The notes: a model not told the origin generated them from the letters alone. A stretch of 64,000 nt of DNA from Pseudomonas sp. G.S.17 (GCF_038096165.1 NZ_CP151076.1:4027501-4091500); one strand, 5' to 3'. Shown: positions 28,087 through 38,929, counted from the first letter of the stretch. A program made the numbers and translations.

Positions 28087-28167
28087 TAGGTCAAGCGGTC
28101 GGCGGGCATTTAGTCTGCCAGCCGCGCATTTCCTGTCCAGGTCCCTTTTTACTGTTCAAGGATTTGC

Positions 28168-29349
28168 ATGCGCCGCTATCACACAGGCTCCGATTTCCGT
28201 CGCGCCAAGAGTATTGCCGAACTGGCCGCCATGGCCCGACGCCGTTTGCCGCACTTCGCCTGGGAATACCTGGAGGGCGGAGCGGAAGAAGAACTCACCC
28301 TCAAGCGCAACCGCCAGGCATTCGCCGACATAGCCTTGTTGCCCAAGACCCTGGTGCCGTGCGGCGACATCAATACCCGGCGCTCGATCTTCGGCCGTGA
28401 ACTGCCGCTGCCCATCGCCATCGGTCCAACCGGCTACAACGGCATGCTGCATCGCGATGCCGACATTCATCTGGCCCGCGCTGCTACTGAGCGCGGCCTG
28501 CCGTTCACCTTGAGCACGGTCTCCACCAGTTCCATGGAACAAGTGGTTGCCGCCGTGCCTGACGCCAATTTCTGGCTGCAGTTGTATTGCCTGAAAGATC
28601 CGCTTATCCAGCAAGACATGCTCCAGCGGGCCAGCGCGGTCGGTTGCCAGACACTGCTGCTGACCAGCGATGCAGTATTGCTGGGCAATCGCGAGTGGGA
28701 CCGGCGTAATTTCGCCCGCCCCCGGCAGCTGAGCCTGCGCAACAAGTTCGACGTACTGCGTCACCCGCGCTGGTTGCATCAGGCGCTTTGGCCGCAAGGC
28801 ATGCCGAGTCTGGCGAATATCGAACGTTATCTGCCGCCGGAGCAGCGCAACGCCAGCGGCGGCGCGCATTTCATGGGCGCGCAAATGGACATGAGCCTGG
28901 ATTGGGAATACCTGGCGCGCCTGCGTGATCGCTGGCCGCAACGCCTGCTGCTCAAAGGCGTAATGCACCCCGGCGATGCGGAAAAGGCCGTGGCGCTGGG
29001 TCTGGATGGCATCGTTGTAACTAATCATGGCGGACGGCAACTGGATGGCGTGCCGGCCAGCATTGACTGCCTGCCCGCTATCGCTGCAGTGGCCAAAGGC
29101 AAGTTGACGCTGCTGCTGGACAGTGGCATCCGGCGCGGCACCGACATTCTCAAAGCCTGCGCCCTGGGTGCCGACGCGGTGCTGCTAGGCCGGGCCACTT
29201 TGTATGGCGTCGCGGTGGGCGGCCAGGCGGGCGCCGGTCATGCGCTTGACCTGCTCGCCGAGGAGCTGCGCCTGGCGCTGTTTCTGCTGGGCCAACCCGA
29301 TCTGGCCGCACTGCGCGCCGGGTTTTCCCCTTCCTGCACGGTGAGTTGA
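28168..29349 (+). CDS. FMN-dependent L-alpha-hydroxy-acid dehydrogenase (LldD/MdlB family)
   Basis: 393 residues. FMN TIM-barrel enzyme that oxidises L-2-hydroxy acids to 2-oxo acids; VTNHGGRQLDG holds the catalytic histidine and substrate-binding arginine, LLTSDAVLLGNREWDRRN and LLDSGIRRGTDILKACALGADAVLLGRA complete the FMN pocket. Ribosome-binding site CAAGGA precedes the ATG at 28168. It differs from lactate dehydrogenases mainly by context: it is 81 bp behind the HutH paralogue and 3 bp ahead of a D-hydroxy-acid dehydrogenase, so the pair can oxidise both enantiomers of one hydroxy acid (inference). Confidence 0.92.
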   Translation: MRRYHTGSDFRRAKSIAELAAMARRRLPHFAWEYLEGGAEEELTLKRNRQAFADIALLPKTLVPCGDINTRRSIFGRELPLPIAIGPTGYNGMLHRDADIHLARAATERGLPFTLSTVSTSSMEQVVAAVPDANFWLQLYCLKDPLIQQDMLQRASAVGCQTLLLTSDAVLLGNREWDRRNFARPRQLSLRNKFDVLRHPRWLHQALWPQGMPSLANIERYLPPEQRNASGGAHFMGAQMDMSLDWEYLARLRDRWPQRLLLKGVMHPGDAEKAVALGLDGIVVTNHGGRQLDGVPASIDCLPAIAAVAKGKLTLLLDSGIRRGTDILKACALGADAVLLGRATLYGVAVGGQAGAGHALDLLAEELRLALFLLGQPDLAALRAGFSPSCTVS

Positions 29350-29352
29350 CCG

Positions 29353-30729
<1,377 letters not shown>

Positions 30730-30744
30730 GCCGGGCAACCGGGT

Positions 30745-30754
30745 TGTATATACC
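30745..30754. promoter_or_regulatory. HutC-like operator upstream of the ABC importer
   Basis: TGTATATACC, one mismatch from TGTATATACA, located 16 bp after the FAD dehydrogenase stop and 73 bp before the binding-protein gene. It implies a separate, co-regulated promoter for the importer. Confidence 0.6.
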
Positions 30755-30826
30755 GGTATGGCACGCTAACTGCAGCGATAGTTACAGATTTCACACCGAA
30801 CCTGACTGAGACGAAGGAGTTACCCA

Positions 30827-31663
30827 ATGCAACTGGATTCCCTGTTCAGTAAAACGTGCAAAAGCTTGAGCCTCGCCGTGGCCCTGGCCGCAATGCCGCT
30901 GATGGCTCACGCCGATCAGTTGGCCGATGTTAAGAAAGCCGGCGAGTTGGTCGTGGGTACCGAGTTGCAGTTCGCGCCGTTCGATTTCACCGAAAACGGC
31001 AAGCAGCAAGGCTTGAACTCCGAATTGTTCGAGCAGCTGGGCAAGGAATTGGGTGTGAAGGTCAAGTTCATCGATCTGCCGTGGCCGAGCGTGTTGCCGG
31101 GGCTTGAGGCGAAGAAATTCGACATGGTTGCCGGTCCGATCATCGAGACCAAGGCACGTCAGGAGCGTTACCACTTTGTTTTGCCGGTCGCCGAAGCCAC
31201 CGTTGCGCTGATGGTCGGAGCCAATGACAAGAGCATCAACAAACCCGAAGACATTTCCGGCAAGACCGTCGGCGCTGGCAAAGGCTCGGCGCAACTGGAA
31301 GAGCTGAAGAAGTTTGCCGAGACCCTACCGGAAAAAGTCACCATCCGCGAATACGTGGACAACAACCAGGCTTACGCTGACCTCGCGGCCAAACGTATTG
31401 TTGCAGTGGCCAACTCGCTGCCGAACATCTCTTACGTCGCAGCTAAACAAAAGGACAAGTACAAGGTGATTGAGCCGCCGTTCGGCAAAAAATCCTACTT
31501 TGCCTATCTGGGCCGCAAGGACGCCGATGCCGACAGCCTGATCGCCGCCCTCGACGCCGCCATGCTGAAAATGCACGCCGACGGCCGCCTCGCCGCCCTG
31601 CAAAAGAAATGGCTGGACGCCGAAATGGACGTGCCGAAAGCTGATTTCACGCCGACCTGGTAA
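30827..31663 (+). CDS. ABC importer, periplasmic amino-acid-binding protein (SBP family 3)
   Basis: 278 residues with a Sec signal peptide (about 1-29, ending LMAHADQ). Family-3 solute-binding fold with GELVVGTELQFAPFDFTENGKQQGLNSELFEQL and FDMVAGPIIETKARQERYHFVLPV (ligand-contact Arg). Typical ligands are polar amino acids. Ribosome-binding site AAGGAG. First gene of the importer operon; separated from the permease genes by a REP-containing stretch, which commonly lets the binding protein be made in excess. Confidence 0.94.
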   Translation: MQLDSLFSKTCKSLSLAVALAAMPLMAHADQLADVKKAGELVVGTELQFAPFDFTENGKQQGLNSELFEQLGKELGVKVKFIDLPWPSVLPGLEAKKFDMVAGPIIETKARQERYHFVLPVAEATVALMVGANDKSINKPEDISGKTVGAGKGSAQLEELKKFAETLPEKVTIREYVDNNQAYADLAAKRIVAVANSLPNISYVAAKQKDKYKVIEPPFGKKSYFAYLGRKDADADSLIAALDAAMLKMHADGRLAALQKKWLDAEMDVPKADFTPTW

Positions 31664-31671
31664 ACCTCCCT

Positions 31672-31797
31672 GTTGGAGCGAGCGGGCGGCGTTCCGACTT
31701 GCCCGCGAAGAGGTCGGAGGAGCGACCGTAGGAGCGACTTTAGTCGCGAGAGCGCCAATCGCCCTCCCGGCTAAAGCCGGTCCTACAGCAAGCCTCG
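31672..31797. repeat. Cluster of REP units between binding-protein and permease genes
   Basis: Two or three REP types in succession: GGAGCGAGCGGG...CCCGCGAAGAG, GTAGGAGCGACTTTAGTCGCGAGAG (self-complementary core GCGACTTTAGTCGC), and CCCTCCCGGCTAAAGCCGGTCCTAC of the same class as 25142-25201. Confidence 0.85.
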
Positions 31798-31842
31798 CGC
31801 CAACAATGGCTCGCCCCTTTGTGCACGAATTCTGGAGACACG

Positions 31843-32499
31843 ATGTTCGACTGGCCCTTGCTCGCGCAAAACCTGCCGTTGATGCTCGAAGCGCTGCTGG
31901 TGACCCTTGAAGTTACCGTCGCGGCGCTGTGCATCGGTTTTGTGATCGGCATTCTGGTGGGCAGCCTGCGCTTGTCCCCCGTGCCGCTGCTCAGGCGTCT
32001 GGGTGGCGGCTATATTTTCGTGTTCCGTGGCATTCCGCTGCTGGTGCAACTGTTGTTCATTTATTACTTCCTGCCGCGCATCGGCCTGCCCAATGTATCG
32101 CCGACCGTGGCGGCGGTGATCGGCTTGTCGCTGGCGGCAGGCGCGTACATTGCGGAAATCATGCGCGGCGGTTTTCTCGCCATCCCCGAAGGCCAGCTGG
32201 AAGCCGCCGGCTTGCTGGGGTTGAGCGCCGGGCAAATGCTGATCCGGATTCGCGTCCCGCAAGCCGTGCGCCTGACGCTGCCAGCCCTGATTAACGAGAT
32301 GATCTTGCTGATCAAGGCGTCGTCGCTGGTCTCGGTGGTCGGCCTCGCGGACTTGACCCGCACGGCGCAGAACATGGCGGCCAGCGATTACCTGTTCGTC
32401 CAGGACTACCTGATGCTGGCGGGCTTCTATTGCCTGATCAACATTCCGCTGGCGTTCTTCGGCGGCCTGCTTGAACGGCGTTTGAAGGAGCAGTACTGA
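31843..32499 (+). CDS. ABC amino-acid importer permease 1 (HisQ/HisM type)
   Basis: 218 residues from the ATG at 31843 (MFDWPLLAQNLPLMLEALLVTLEVTV), with CTGGAGAC upstream; an in-frame TTG at 31819 is less likely. Five membrane segments; the EAA loop is GGFLAIPEGQLEAAGLLGLSAGQ. Inner membrane. Stop codon overlaps the next start (ATGA-type). Confidence 0.93.
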   Translation: MFDWPLLAQNLPLMLEALLVTLEVTVAALCIGFVIGILVGSLRLSPVPLLRRLGGGYIFVFRGIPLLVQLLFIYYFLPRIGLPNVSPTVAAVIGLSLAAGAYIAEIMRGGFLAIPEGQLEAAGLLGLSAGQMLIRIRVPQAVRLTLPALINEMILLIKASSLVSVVGLADLTRTAQNMAASDYLFVQDYLMLAGFYCLINIPLAFFGGLLERRLKEQY

Positions 32500-33170
32500 T
32501 GATCTTCGATCCGCGAATCATCACCGACCATCTGGACGAGATCGGCTCGGGATTCATGATTACCCTGGGCACCTGGACCGGCGGCGTCGTGCTCGGCCTC
32601 GGTCTGGGCATGCTGATCGCCGTCGCCCAGCTGTTCGGCAATGGCCTGGTACGCGCGCCATTACGGGTCTTCATCGAGCTGATCCGCAGCACGCCGTTTC
32701 TGGTCCAGTTGTTCCTGATCTATTACGCCGGCCCGGCTTTCGGCTTGAGTCTCGAGCCGATTCCGGCTGGCGTCCTTGGGCTGGGCATCTATGGCAGCGT
32801 GTACTTTGCGGAAATTTTCCGCACCGGCTTTCAGTCCGTACCACGCGGCCAGCTTGAGGCCGCCGATACCCTGGGCATCACCCGTTGGCAATGCATCCTG
32901 CGCATTCAGGTGCCGCAGATGCTGGTGATCATCCTTCCAGCGCTGGTCAATATGGTCACGATTCTGTGCAAGGAAACCGCCGTGTTGTCGATCATCACCA
33001 TTCCGGAACTGACCATGGTGCTGACCGGCATCGGCTCGGAAACCTTCGCCTTTGTCGAAACCTTGCTGATGCTGTGCATCGGCTATCTGTTGTTGGTCGA
33101 AGCCTGTTCCCGGCTCGGTATGTTCCTTGAGCACAAGGTCGGCCGCTTCATGAACAGGCAAGCCCAATGA
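32499..33170 (+). CDS. ABC amino-acid importer permease 2
   Basis: 223 residues, same family as the preceding permease, with the EAA loop [23 protein letters not shown] and about five membrane helices. Forms the heterodimeric channel with permease 1 (inference from pairing). It overlaps genes on both sides by a few bases. Confidence 0.93.
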   Translation: MIFDPRIITDHLDEIGSGFMITLGTWTGGVVLGLGLGMLIAVAQLFGNGLVRAPLRVFIELIRSTPFLVQLFLIYYAGPAFGLSLEPIPAGVLGLGIYGSVYFAEIFRTGFQSVPRGQLEAADTLGITRWQCILRIQVPQMLVIILPALVNMVTILCKETAVLSIITIPELTMVLTGIGSETFAFVETLLMLCIGYLLLVEACSRLGMFLEHKVGRFMNRQAQ

Positions 33171-34051
33171 GCAGCGTTCAAATTTTGCAACCAGGTGAAC
33201 TGATGAAAACCTCCCAGCAACTGGCCGGCGACCGCGAACCCATGCTGACCTTGAACAAGGTCGGCAAAAGCTTCGGCCCCCTGCGCGTGCTCAAGGGGAT
33301 CGACCTGCAGGTCCGCCATTCGGAAGTGGTGTGCCTGATCGGTCCATCCGGGTCCGGCAAGAGCACCTTGCTGCGCAGCATGGCGTTTCTTGAAGAGTAC
33401 GACGAAGGCGAAATCATCATCGAAGGCAAACTGCTGGGCTGGATGCCAGGCAATGGCGCGCCCGGAAAGCCTCGCAAACGCGCGCCGCAAGCGCAGATCA
33501 ATCAGGTGCGGCGCAACGTCGGCATGGTCTTCCAGCAGTTCAACCTGTGGCCGCACATGACGGCCATCGGCAATGTCTGCGAGGCCCTGCGTCGGGTGCG
33601 CAAGCTGTCCGCTGACGAAGCCAGACAACGTGGCATGGCGATGCTCGATAAAGTCGGGCTGGCGCACAAGGCGGCGTCCTATCCGGCGCAGCTGTCCGGT
33701 GGCCAGCAACAGCGCGTGGCAATCGCCCGGGCTCTGGCCATGGAACCGCACATCATGCTGTTTGATGAGCCGACCTCGGCGCTGGACCCGGAACTGGTGG
33801 GCGAAGTGCTGCAAGTCATGAAAACCCTCGCCAAGGAAGGTATGACCATGGTCGTGGTCACCCATGAAATGGGCTTCGCCGCTCAGGTTGCCGACTCGGT
33901 GGTGTTTCTCGATCAGGGCGAAGTGGTGGCACGGGGCACGCCGCAGGAAATATTCCACAATGCCGAACAGCCACGCTTGCAGCAATTCCTGCAGAACTAT
34001 CTGGATCGCAATGCATTCTGGCAGGACAACAAGGAGGCCAGCAGCGTATGA
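33167..34051 (+). CDS. ABC amino-acid importer ATP-binding protein
   Basis: 294 residues, about 30-40 longer than GlnQ/HisP because of an N-terminal extension before [12 protein letters not shown] and an insert ([20 protein letters not shown]) of the HisP/ArtP kind. Walker [15 protein letters not shown], signature [15 protein letters not shown], Walker [15 protein letters not shown] and the switch His in VVVTHEMGF are intact. Start overlaps the permease stop (ATGA); an internal ATG at 33203 could also serve. Confidence 0.94.
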   Translation: MSSVQILQPGELMKTSQQLAGDREPMLTLNKVGKSFGPLRVLKGIDLQVRHSEVVCLIGPSGSGKSTLLRSMAFLEEYDEGEIIIEGKLLGWMPGNGAPGKPRKRAPQAQINQVRRNVGMVFQQFNLWPHMTAIGNVCEALRRVRKLSADEARQRGMAMLDKVGLAHKAASYPAQLSGGQQQRVAIARALAMEPHIMLFDEPTSALDPELVGEVLQVMKTLAKEGMTMVVVTHEMGFAAQVADSVVFLDQGEVVARGTPQEIFHNAEQPRLQQFLQNYLDRNAFWQDNKEASSV

Positions 34052-34067
34052 CCCTTGTGAACACCTG

Positions 34068-34808
34068 ATGAGCACTCCTCCGACCCCGCAAGCCTTGTAC
34101 CGGCGCGCCAAGGATTACGTGCAGGGCAAGCTCAGCTGTGGCGAATGGAAACCAGGCGACCTGATCCCTTCGGAAAATCGCCTGGTGCAGGAGCTGGGCA
34201 TGTCGCGCATGACGGTCAACCGTGCGCTGCGTGAACTCACCGAAGAAGGCCATTTGCTGCGAATCTCCGGGGTCGGCACCTTCGTCGCCGAAAGCAAGCC
34301 GCAGTCGAACCTGCTGCGCATCACCAACATCGCCGACGAGATCATTGCCCGTGGCCATCGCTACAGTTGTGAGGTGCTGCATCTGGGCCGGGAAGCGGCG
34401 TCGATGTCGATTGCCGCCGCGCTGTCGCTGACCACCGGCAGCTCGGTGTTCCATCTGCTTTGCGTGCATTGCGAAGAAGGCGTGCCGGTGCAACTGGAGG
34501 ATCGCTACGTCAACCCGGAACTGGTCCCGGATTTTCTCAAGCAGCAGTTCGGCGAACAGTTGCAGCCGGCCCGCTATCTGTTGCAGACCATTCGCCCGGA
34601 TGAGATGGAGCACATCGTCGAAGCCAGTCACCCAAGCGCCGATGAGAGCCGCTACATGCAGATCGACAACCTGGAACCGTGTCTGGTCCTGATGCGGCGC
34701 ACCTGGAGCAACGGCAAGATCGTCACCTTCGTGCGCCTGACCCATCCTTCATCGCGCTATCGCCTGGGCAGCCGTTTGCCGGTCAACGGTGCACATCGCG
34801 ACAGCTGA
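34068..34808 (+). CDS. GntR/UTRA regulator, HutC-like
   Basis: 246 residues from the ATG at 34068 (MSTPPTPQALYRRAKDYVQGKL). Winged helix-turn-helix at about 8-75 (PSENRLVQELGMSRMTVNRALRELTEEGHLLRISGVGTFVAE), then a UTRA ligand domain (about 95-235) with RGHRYSCEVLHLGR, EDRYVNPELVPDFL and YLLQTIRPDEMEHIVEAS. HutC-type repressors of this subfamily respond to urocanate and bind TGTATATACA; three such sites lie in this cluster and the gene ends the importer operon, so it is the obvious local regulator. It is likely a paralogue of the main HutC rather than that gene itself (inference). Confidence 0.9.
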   Translation: MSTPPTPQALYRRAKDYVQGKLSCGEWKPGDLIPSENRLVQELGMSRMTVNRALRELTEEGHLLRISGVGTFVAESKPQSNLLRITNIADEIIARGHRYSCEVLHLGREAASMSIAAALSLTTGSSVFHLLCVHCEEGVPVQLEDRYVNPELVPDFLKQQFGEQLQPARYLLQTIRPDEMEHIVEASHPSADESRYMQIDNLEPCLVLMRRTWSNGKIVTFVRLTHPSSRYRLGSRLPVNGAHRDS

Positions 34809-34906
34809 TCCTTTTTCACAACGGACAGTCGGTCACGAAAATGATCGAACGACCGCGCGCCATCGACCTCGAATTCTTGCAAGCTTATGAATGAGAGGAC
34901 ACAACG

Positions 34907-35185
34907 ATGACCGATCAAAGCCAGAAATCCGTCGACCGCAACGACCCCGCCATTGACCCTGAAAACCCGGATAACGCATTGGGTCAGGGCCAGCAGTACC
35001 AGGACACTGCAGGCCAGTCCCAAGGCAAACCGGTGGGCCAGCCTGATACGCAACTGGAACAAACCCAGGAATCGGGCGGCAGCACTTTTACCCCGGATTA
35101 CGAACCGGAAGAAAAACCGGCAGATCAACGCAATCCGCAACCCACACAAGGGCATGATGCCGATATCAATACTGATGGCGGCTAG
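34907..35185 (+). CDS. Small acidic, disordered hypothetical protein
   Basis: 92 residues, rich in Gln, Asp, Glu, Pro, Gly and Asn, without hydrophobic segments or cysteines, so probably unstructured and cytosolic. It has a good ribosome-binding site (AGAGGAC) and codon use like its neighbours, supporting real expression. Composition resembles desiccation- or stress-type hydrophilic proteins, but no family is recognised. A second small Asp/Pro-rich gene lies at 38741-38929. Confidence 0.75.
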   Translation: MTDQSQKSVDRNDPAIDPENPDNALGQGQQYQDTAGQSQGKPVGQPDTQLEQTQESGGSTFTPDYEPEEKPADQRNPQPTQGHDADINTDGG

Positions 35186-35210
35186 TCATCAGCGTCGCGG
35201 GAGCACGCTT

Positions 35211-35302
35211 TGTGGGAGCGAGCTTGCTCGCGAAGATGTCAGTAAATCAGGTACATTTCTGTTGTCTGAAATATTGTCTTCGCAAGCATGCTTGCTCCCA
35301 CA
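35211..35302. repeat. REPIN
   Basis: Left unit GAGCGAGCTTGCTCGCGAAG, right unit slightly diverged (CTTCGCAAGCATGCTTGCTCCCACA). Between the small acidic gene and the MFS exporter. Confidence 0.9.
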
Positions 35303-35423
35303 TAGCTCACGCTTAATTAATACAAAACATTGCACAGCCATGCTGTAAACCGGCAGGATCGCTCTGGTGTCTGCGTCGCAGGCCTCGTCCCTGCGAGAAA
35401 AATCTTCCGGAGCGTTGTTGGTA

Positions 35424-36824
35424 ATGGCTCGACTCACACCCGAATTATCTGTCCCGGTCAGCAATAAACTGACGCCACTCGAATTTCGCGGGATGGTTGC
35501 CATCCTGATTTCGATTGCCCTGGCAACCCTCGATACCGCCATCGCCAATACCGCCCTGCCCGCCATCGCGGCGGACCTGAATGCCTCGCCGGCCGCATCC
35601 GTGTGGATCATCAACGCCTACCAGCTGGCGGCCGTAGCAACCTTGCTGCCGTTTGCCGCGCTGGGCGGGGTGATCGGGCATCGCAAGGTGTATCTCGGCG
35701 GTCTGATCCTGTTCGTCGTGTCTTCGGCGCTGTGTACATTTGCCTGGTCGCTGCCCACTCTGACCATCGCCCGGGTTTTGCAGGGTTTGGGCGCCAGCGC
35801 GATCATGAGCGTCAACGCGGCGCTGATCAGCTCGATTTTCTCTCGGGAACGTCTGGGCCGAGGGCTGGGCATGAATGCTCTGGTGGTCGGCACCTCGTTC
35901 GCCGCCGGCCCAACCATTGCCTCGCTGGTGCTGTCCGTGGCGAACTGGCCGTGGCTGTTCGCGATCAACCTGCCGATTGGCATCTTCGCCCTGGTGTTCG
36001 CCTGGAATTCATTGCCCATTTCAAAGCCCGGCACGCTGACCTTTGATCCACTGACGGCGTTGCTCAACGTCCTGACCTTCGGCGCGCTGATTTTTGCCCT
36101 GAGCCAGGCCGCGCAACTGGGTTCGTGGAACAGCGTGTTGATTGCGCTGGCGGTGTTTCTGGCTGGGTTCGTGCTGATGCTGCGCCGTGAAGCTGGCCAC
36201 CCCGCGCCGATGTTCCCGCTGGATTTGCTCAAGCGGCCGATGTTTGCCTTGTCGGCCATGACGGCTTTCTGCTCGTTCGCGGCGCAAGGCCTGGCGTTCG
36301 TCTCGCTGCCGTTTTTCTTCGAAACAGTGCTGGCCCGCGACCCGGTGCAAACCGGCTTTCTGATGACGCCCTGGTCGGTGGTCGTCGCCATGATCGCGCC
36401 GTTTGCCGGACGCCTGTCCGATCGCTACGCGCCCGGTCTGTTGGGCGGCATCGGGTTGGCGATCCTTTGCGCGGGCATGATTTCCCTGGCGTTTATGTCG
36501 CCTAATGCTTCGGCCTGGCAAATTTGCATCAGCATGATTATCTGCGGCCTGGGCTTCGGCTTCTTTCAGGCGCCCAACCAAAAGGCACTGATGACCAGCG
36601 CGCCTAGGGAACGGGCCAGCGGCGCCAGCGGCACCATTGCCACCGCACGCCTGATTGGCCAGGCCACCGGTGCGGCGCTGGTCGCCTTCAGTTTCGGGAT
36701 CTCCGGCGAACACGGGCCGGTACTGGCGTTGAGCATCGGTGCCGGTTTTGCGGCCGTGGGCAGCATCGCCAGCGGACTGCGACTGGTGACCAAAAATCAG
36801 CCTGGTTCGACACCTGGCCAATAA
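35424..36824 (+). CDS. MFS transporter of the DHA2 (EmrB-like) drug-efflux group
   Basis: 466 residues from the ATG at 35424 (MARLTPELSVPVSNKLTPLEFRG); an alternative start at 35367 adds 19 polar residues. About 14 hydrophobic segments. DHA2 signatures are LDTAIANTALPAIAADLNASPAASVWIINAYQL in pieces (motif D1) and ARVLQGLGASAIMSVNAAL (motif C-like). Proton-coupled export of toxic compounds is the family role; substrate unknown. Monocistronic, with no recognised regulator beside it. Confidence 0.88.
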   Translation: MARLTPELSVPVSNKLTPLEFRGMVAILISIALATLDTAIANTALPAIAADLNASPAASVWIINAYQLAAVATLLPFAALGGVIGHRKVYLGGLILFVVSSALCTFAWSLPTLTIARVLQGLGASAIMSVNAALISSIFSRERLGRGLGMNALVVGTSFAAGPTIASLVLSVANWPWLFAINLPIGIFALVFAWNSLPISKPGTLTFDPLTALLNVLTFGALIFALSQAAQLGSWNSVLIALAVFLAGFVLMLRREAGHPAPMFPLDLLKRPMFALSAMTAFCSFAAQGLAFVSLPFFFETVLARDPVQTGFLMTPWSVVVAMIAPFAGRLSDRYAPGLLGGIGLAILCAGMISLAFMSPNASAWQICISMIICGLGFGFFQAPNQKALMTSAPRERASGASGTIATARLIGQATGAALVAFSFGISGEHGPVLALSIGAGFAAVGSIASGLRLVTKNQPGSTPGQ

Positions 36825-36962
36825 CCGCAGGCTGCTTTCAGAAGGAAAATCCACAGAGAGTTGATCCGGGTCAGAAAAAAATGTCTGCGTTCCACGACAT
36901 CTTGGCTATGATGGCATATTGCCCTAATTGACTGACTTCTCGAACGCATTCTGAGAAAACTC

Positions 36963-38732
36963 ATGCACCACACCCTACAAGCAGAGCACCAACGCCTGGC
37001 CGCAGTGCGGGCGGTGCAGTGGCTGGAGACGGCCAACAACGAAAACTTCGACCGCATCTGTCGCCTTGCGGCCGCTTATTTCGATGTGCCAACGGTCCTG
37101 GTTTCCCTGGTCGAGGCCGACCGACAGTGGTTTGCCGCGCGAGTGGGGTTTGTCCAGAGCGAAACCCCGATCATCCAGTCCTTCTGCGCCCACACCGCCA
37201 GGCAGCAAGGCGTGATGCAGGTCATCGATGCCTGCGAAGACACGCGCTTTTCCGACAACGACCTGGTGACCGCTCAGGACGGCATTCGCTTCTATGCTGG
37301 CGCGCCGCTGCTGACCCGCGACGGGCATGCCCTCGGCAGCCTGTGCATCATCGACAAATCGCCGCATCAGCTGAGCCATACCGAAATCCGCGTGCTGGAA
37401 GATCTGGCCGAGATGGTTATCTCGCAGATTGAACAACGGCAGATGATCCTGACGCGCAACCCGTTTTCGGGATTACCGAACCTGCGGCAGTTTCTGACCG
37501 ACCACCAGGAACCCTGGCTGAATAAAGAATTCCCGGGCCGCTTGCTGGCCTTGATCGAGATTGTCGACAGTCAATACGAAACCGAACTGGCCCCGCTCAA
37601 CAACATGACGTCCCTGCAGATGCGCGCTCAGGACATTGCCGGTCGCCTGGAGCAGGTGCTGCTCAACAGCGTGGGCGTCTACCACGTCAGTGAGCGCCAC
37701 TGCTGCCTGCTGCTGCCAACCAACCAGACCGATAAGACCGAACTGATTCAGATCCTGAGCACGCTGATCTGCGAGCCGTGCGCCGAGGATTCGATTTCCA
37801 CCTTGCCCGCCACGCGTATGGGCATCGCGTCTTGTGAAGATGGCAGCCAGTCCATGGGCGAGCTGCTGCGTAAAGCCCGGCACGCCGTCGAAGCGGCCAG
37901 TCGCGAGGGCATCGACTGGGCGCTCTGGGACGAAAACGAGAACTGCGCCAGCCGCCGCGCACTGGCATTGAGCCAGGACGTCGTCAGCGCGCTCGCCAAC
38001 GGCGATATCTATCTGATGTTTCAGCCGCGCTTTCGTCTGGAGGATGGCCGCCAGGTGAGTGCCGAAGCATTGTTGCGCTGGAATCACAGCACGCTGGGAC
38101 CGGTCTCGCCTGCCGAATTCATCCCGCTGATCGAGCGCTCGGGACAGATCAGCACGGTGACTCGTTGGGTCATTGATCACGCGCTGGCCGCCGCGGCCGA
38201 GTGGGAGGATCGCGAGTCGAAGGTTTCGCTGAACCTGTCAGCGCTGGACTTCCAGTCCATGGACATCGCCAATGCACTGCGCGACAGCTGCGAGCGGCAC
38301 CGGATCGCCCCGCATCGGGTTGAAGTGGAAATCACTGAAGGCGAGTGGATCAGGGCGAGCACCACCGTGCTCGGCCAGTTGTCAGACATTCGCGCCTTGG
38401 GCGTTGATGTGGCCATTGATGACTTCGGCACCGGCTACAGCAACTTCGCCTACCTGCACGAAATCCCGGCCAACGTCATCAAGCTGGACAAGTCGATCAT
38501 CACCGACCTGGAAAACAAACCACGCAATCGCATCATTGCCCAATCCATCTTCAAACTGGCCCATGAACTGGGTTACCGCACCGTCGCCGAAGGCATCGAG
38601 ACGTTCCAGTGCATGGACCTGGTCAGGAGCTTCGGTTGCCATGAAGCCCAGGGTTTCTTCTTCTGCCGCCCACTTTCCGGCGAGCAGATCAAGGGCATGA
38701 CAGTGGGCAGCCACATCAAACTGCGCGCTTGA
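36963..38732 (+). CDS. GAF - degenerate GGDEF - EAL protein, likely c-di-GMP phosphodiesterase
   Basis: 589 residues. N-terminal GAF domain (about 15-160) with FAARVGFVQSETPIIQSFCAHT and ARFYAGAPL-type FYAGAPLLTRDGHALGSLCIID. A central region (about 165-330) looks like a GGDEF domain but the GGDEF active-site motif is missing (VYHVSERHCCLLLP at that place). The EAL domain (about 340-585) keeps SAEALLRW, LNLSALDF, EITEG, AIDDFGTGYSN, IKLDKS, AEGIE and EAQGFFF, so the metal and base residues for c-di-GMP hydrolysis are present. A soluble sensor lowering c-di-GMP in response to a GAF ligand is the best reading. Confidence 0.9.
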   Translation: MHHTLQAEHQRLAAVRAVQWLETANNENFDRICRLAAAYFDVPTVLVSLVEADRQWFAARVGFVQSETPIIQSFCAHTARQQGVMQVIDACEDTRFSDNDLVTAQDGIRFYAGAPLLTRDGHALGSLCIIDKSPHQLSHTEIRVLEDLAEMVISQIEQRQMILTRNPFSGLPNLRQFLTDHQEPWLNKEFPGRLLALIEIVDSQYETELAPLNNMTSLQMRAQDIAGRLEQVLLNSVGVYHVSERHCCLLLPTNQTDKTELIQILSTLICEPCAEDSISTLPATRMGIASCEDGSQSMGELLRKARHAVEAASREGIDWALWDENENCASRRALALSQDVVSALANGDIYLMFQPRFRLEDGRQVSAEALLRWNHSTLGPVSPAEFIPLIERSGQISTVTRWVIDHALAAAAEWEDRESKVSLNLSALDFQSMDIANALRDSCERHRIAPHRVEVEITEGEWIRASTTVLGQLSDIRALGVDVAIDDFGTGYSNFAYLHEIPANVIKLDKSIITDLENKPRNRIIAQSIFKLAHELGYRTVAEGIETFQCMDLVRSFGCHEAQGFFFCRPLSGEQIKGMTVGSHIKLRA

Positions 38733-38740
38733 ACGGGCGC

Positions 38741-38929
38741 TTACTTCTCGTCGTCGTAAGGCGGATATTGATCGTCATCCACGCGTTTATCCGAGCCAAC
38801 GTCCTGACCGTCATCAGGCGCTTTGGCCGGGCCGATGGGATCGATCTGCGGGTCGGCAACGTCTGGTGAATCGGGATCGAAGCCGGGATCGTTCCGGGGA
38901 TCATGCTGATTTGTCGCCATGCTGATCAT
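38741..38929 (-). CDS. Small Asp/Pro-rich hypothetical protein
   Basis: 62 residues from the ATG at 38929 (MISMATNQHDPRNDPGFDPDSPDV), with GAGGTG upstream; a second start at 38920 is possible. Very acidic and likely disordered, ending DDDQYPPYDDEK. Convergent with the EAL gene, 8 bp away. Short repeats of the DP(N/D/G) type suggest a low-complexity origin. Function unknown. Confidence 0.6.
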   Translation of the reverse strand: MISMATNQHDPRNDPGFDPDSPDVADPQIDPIGPAKAPDDGQDVGSDKRVDDDQYPPYDDEK

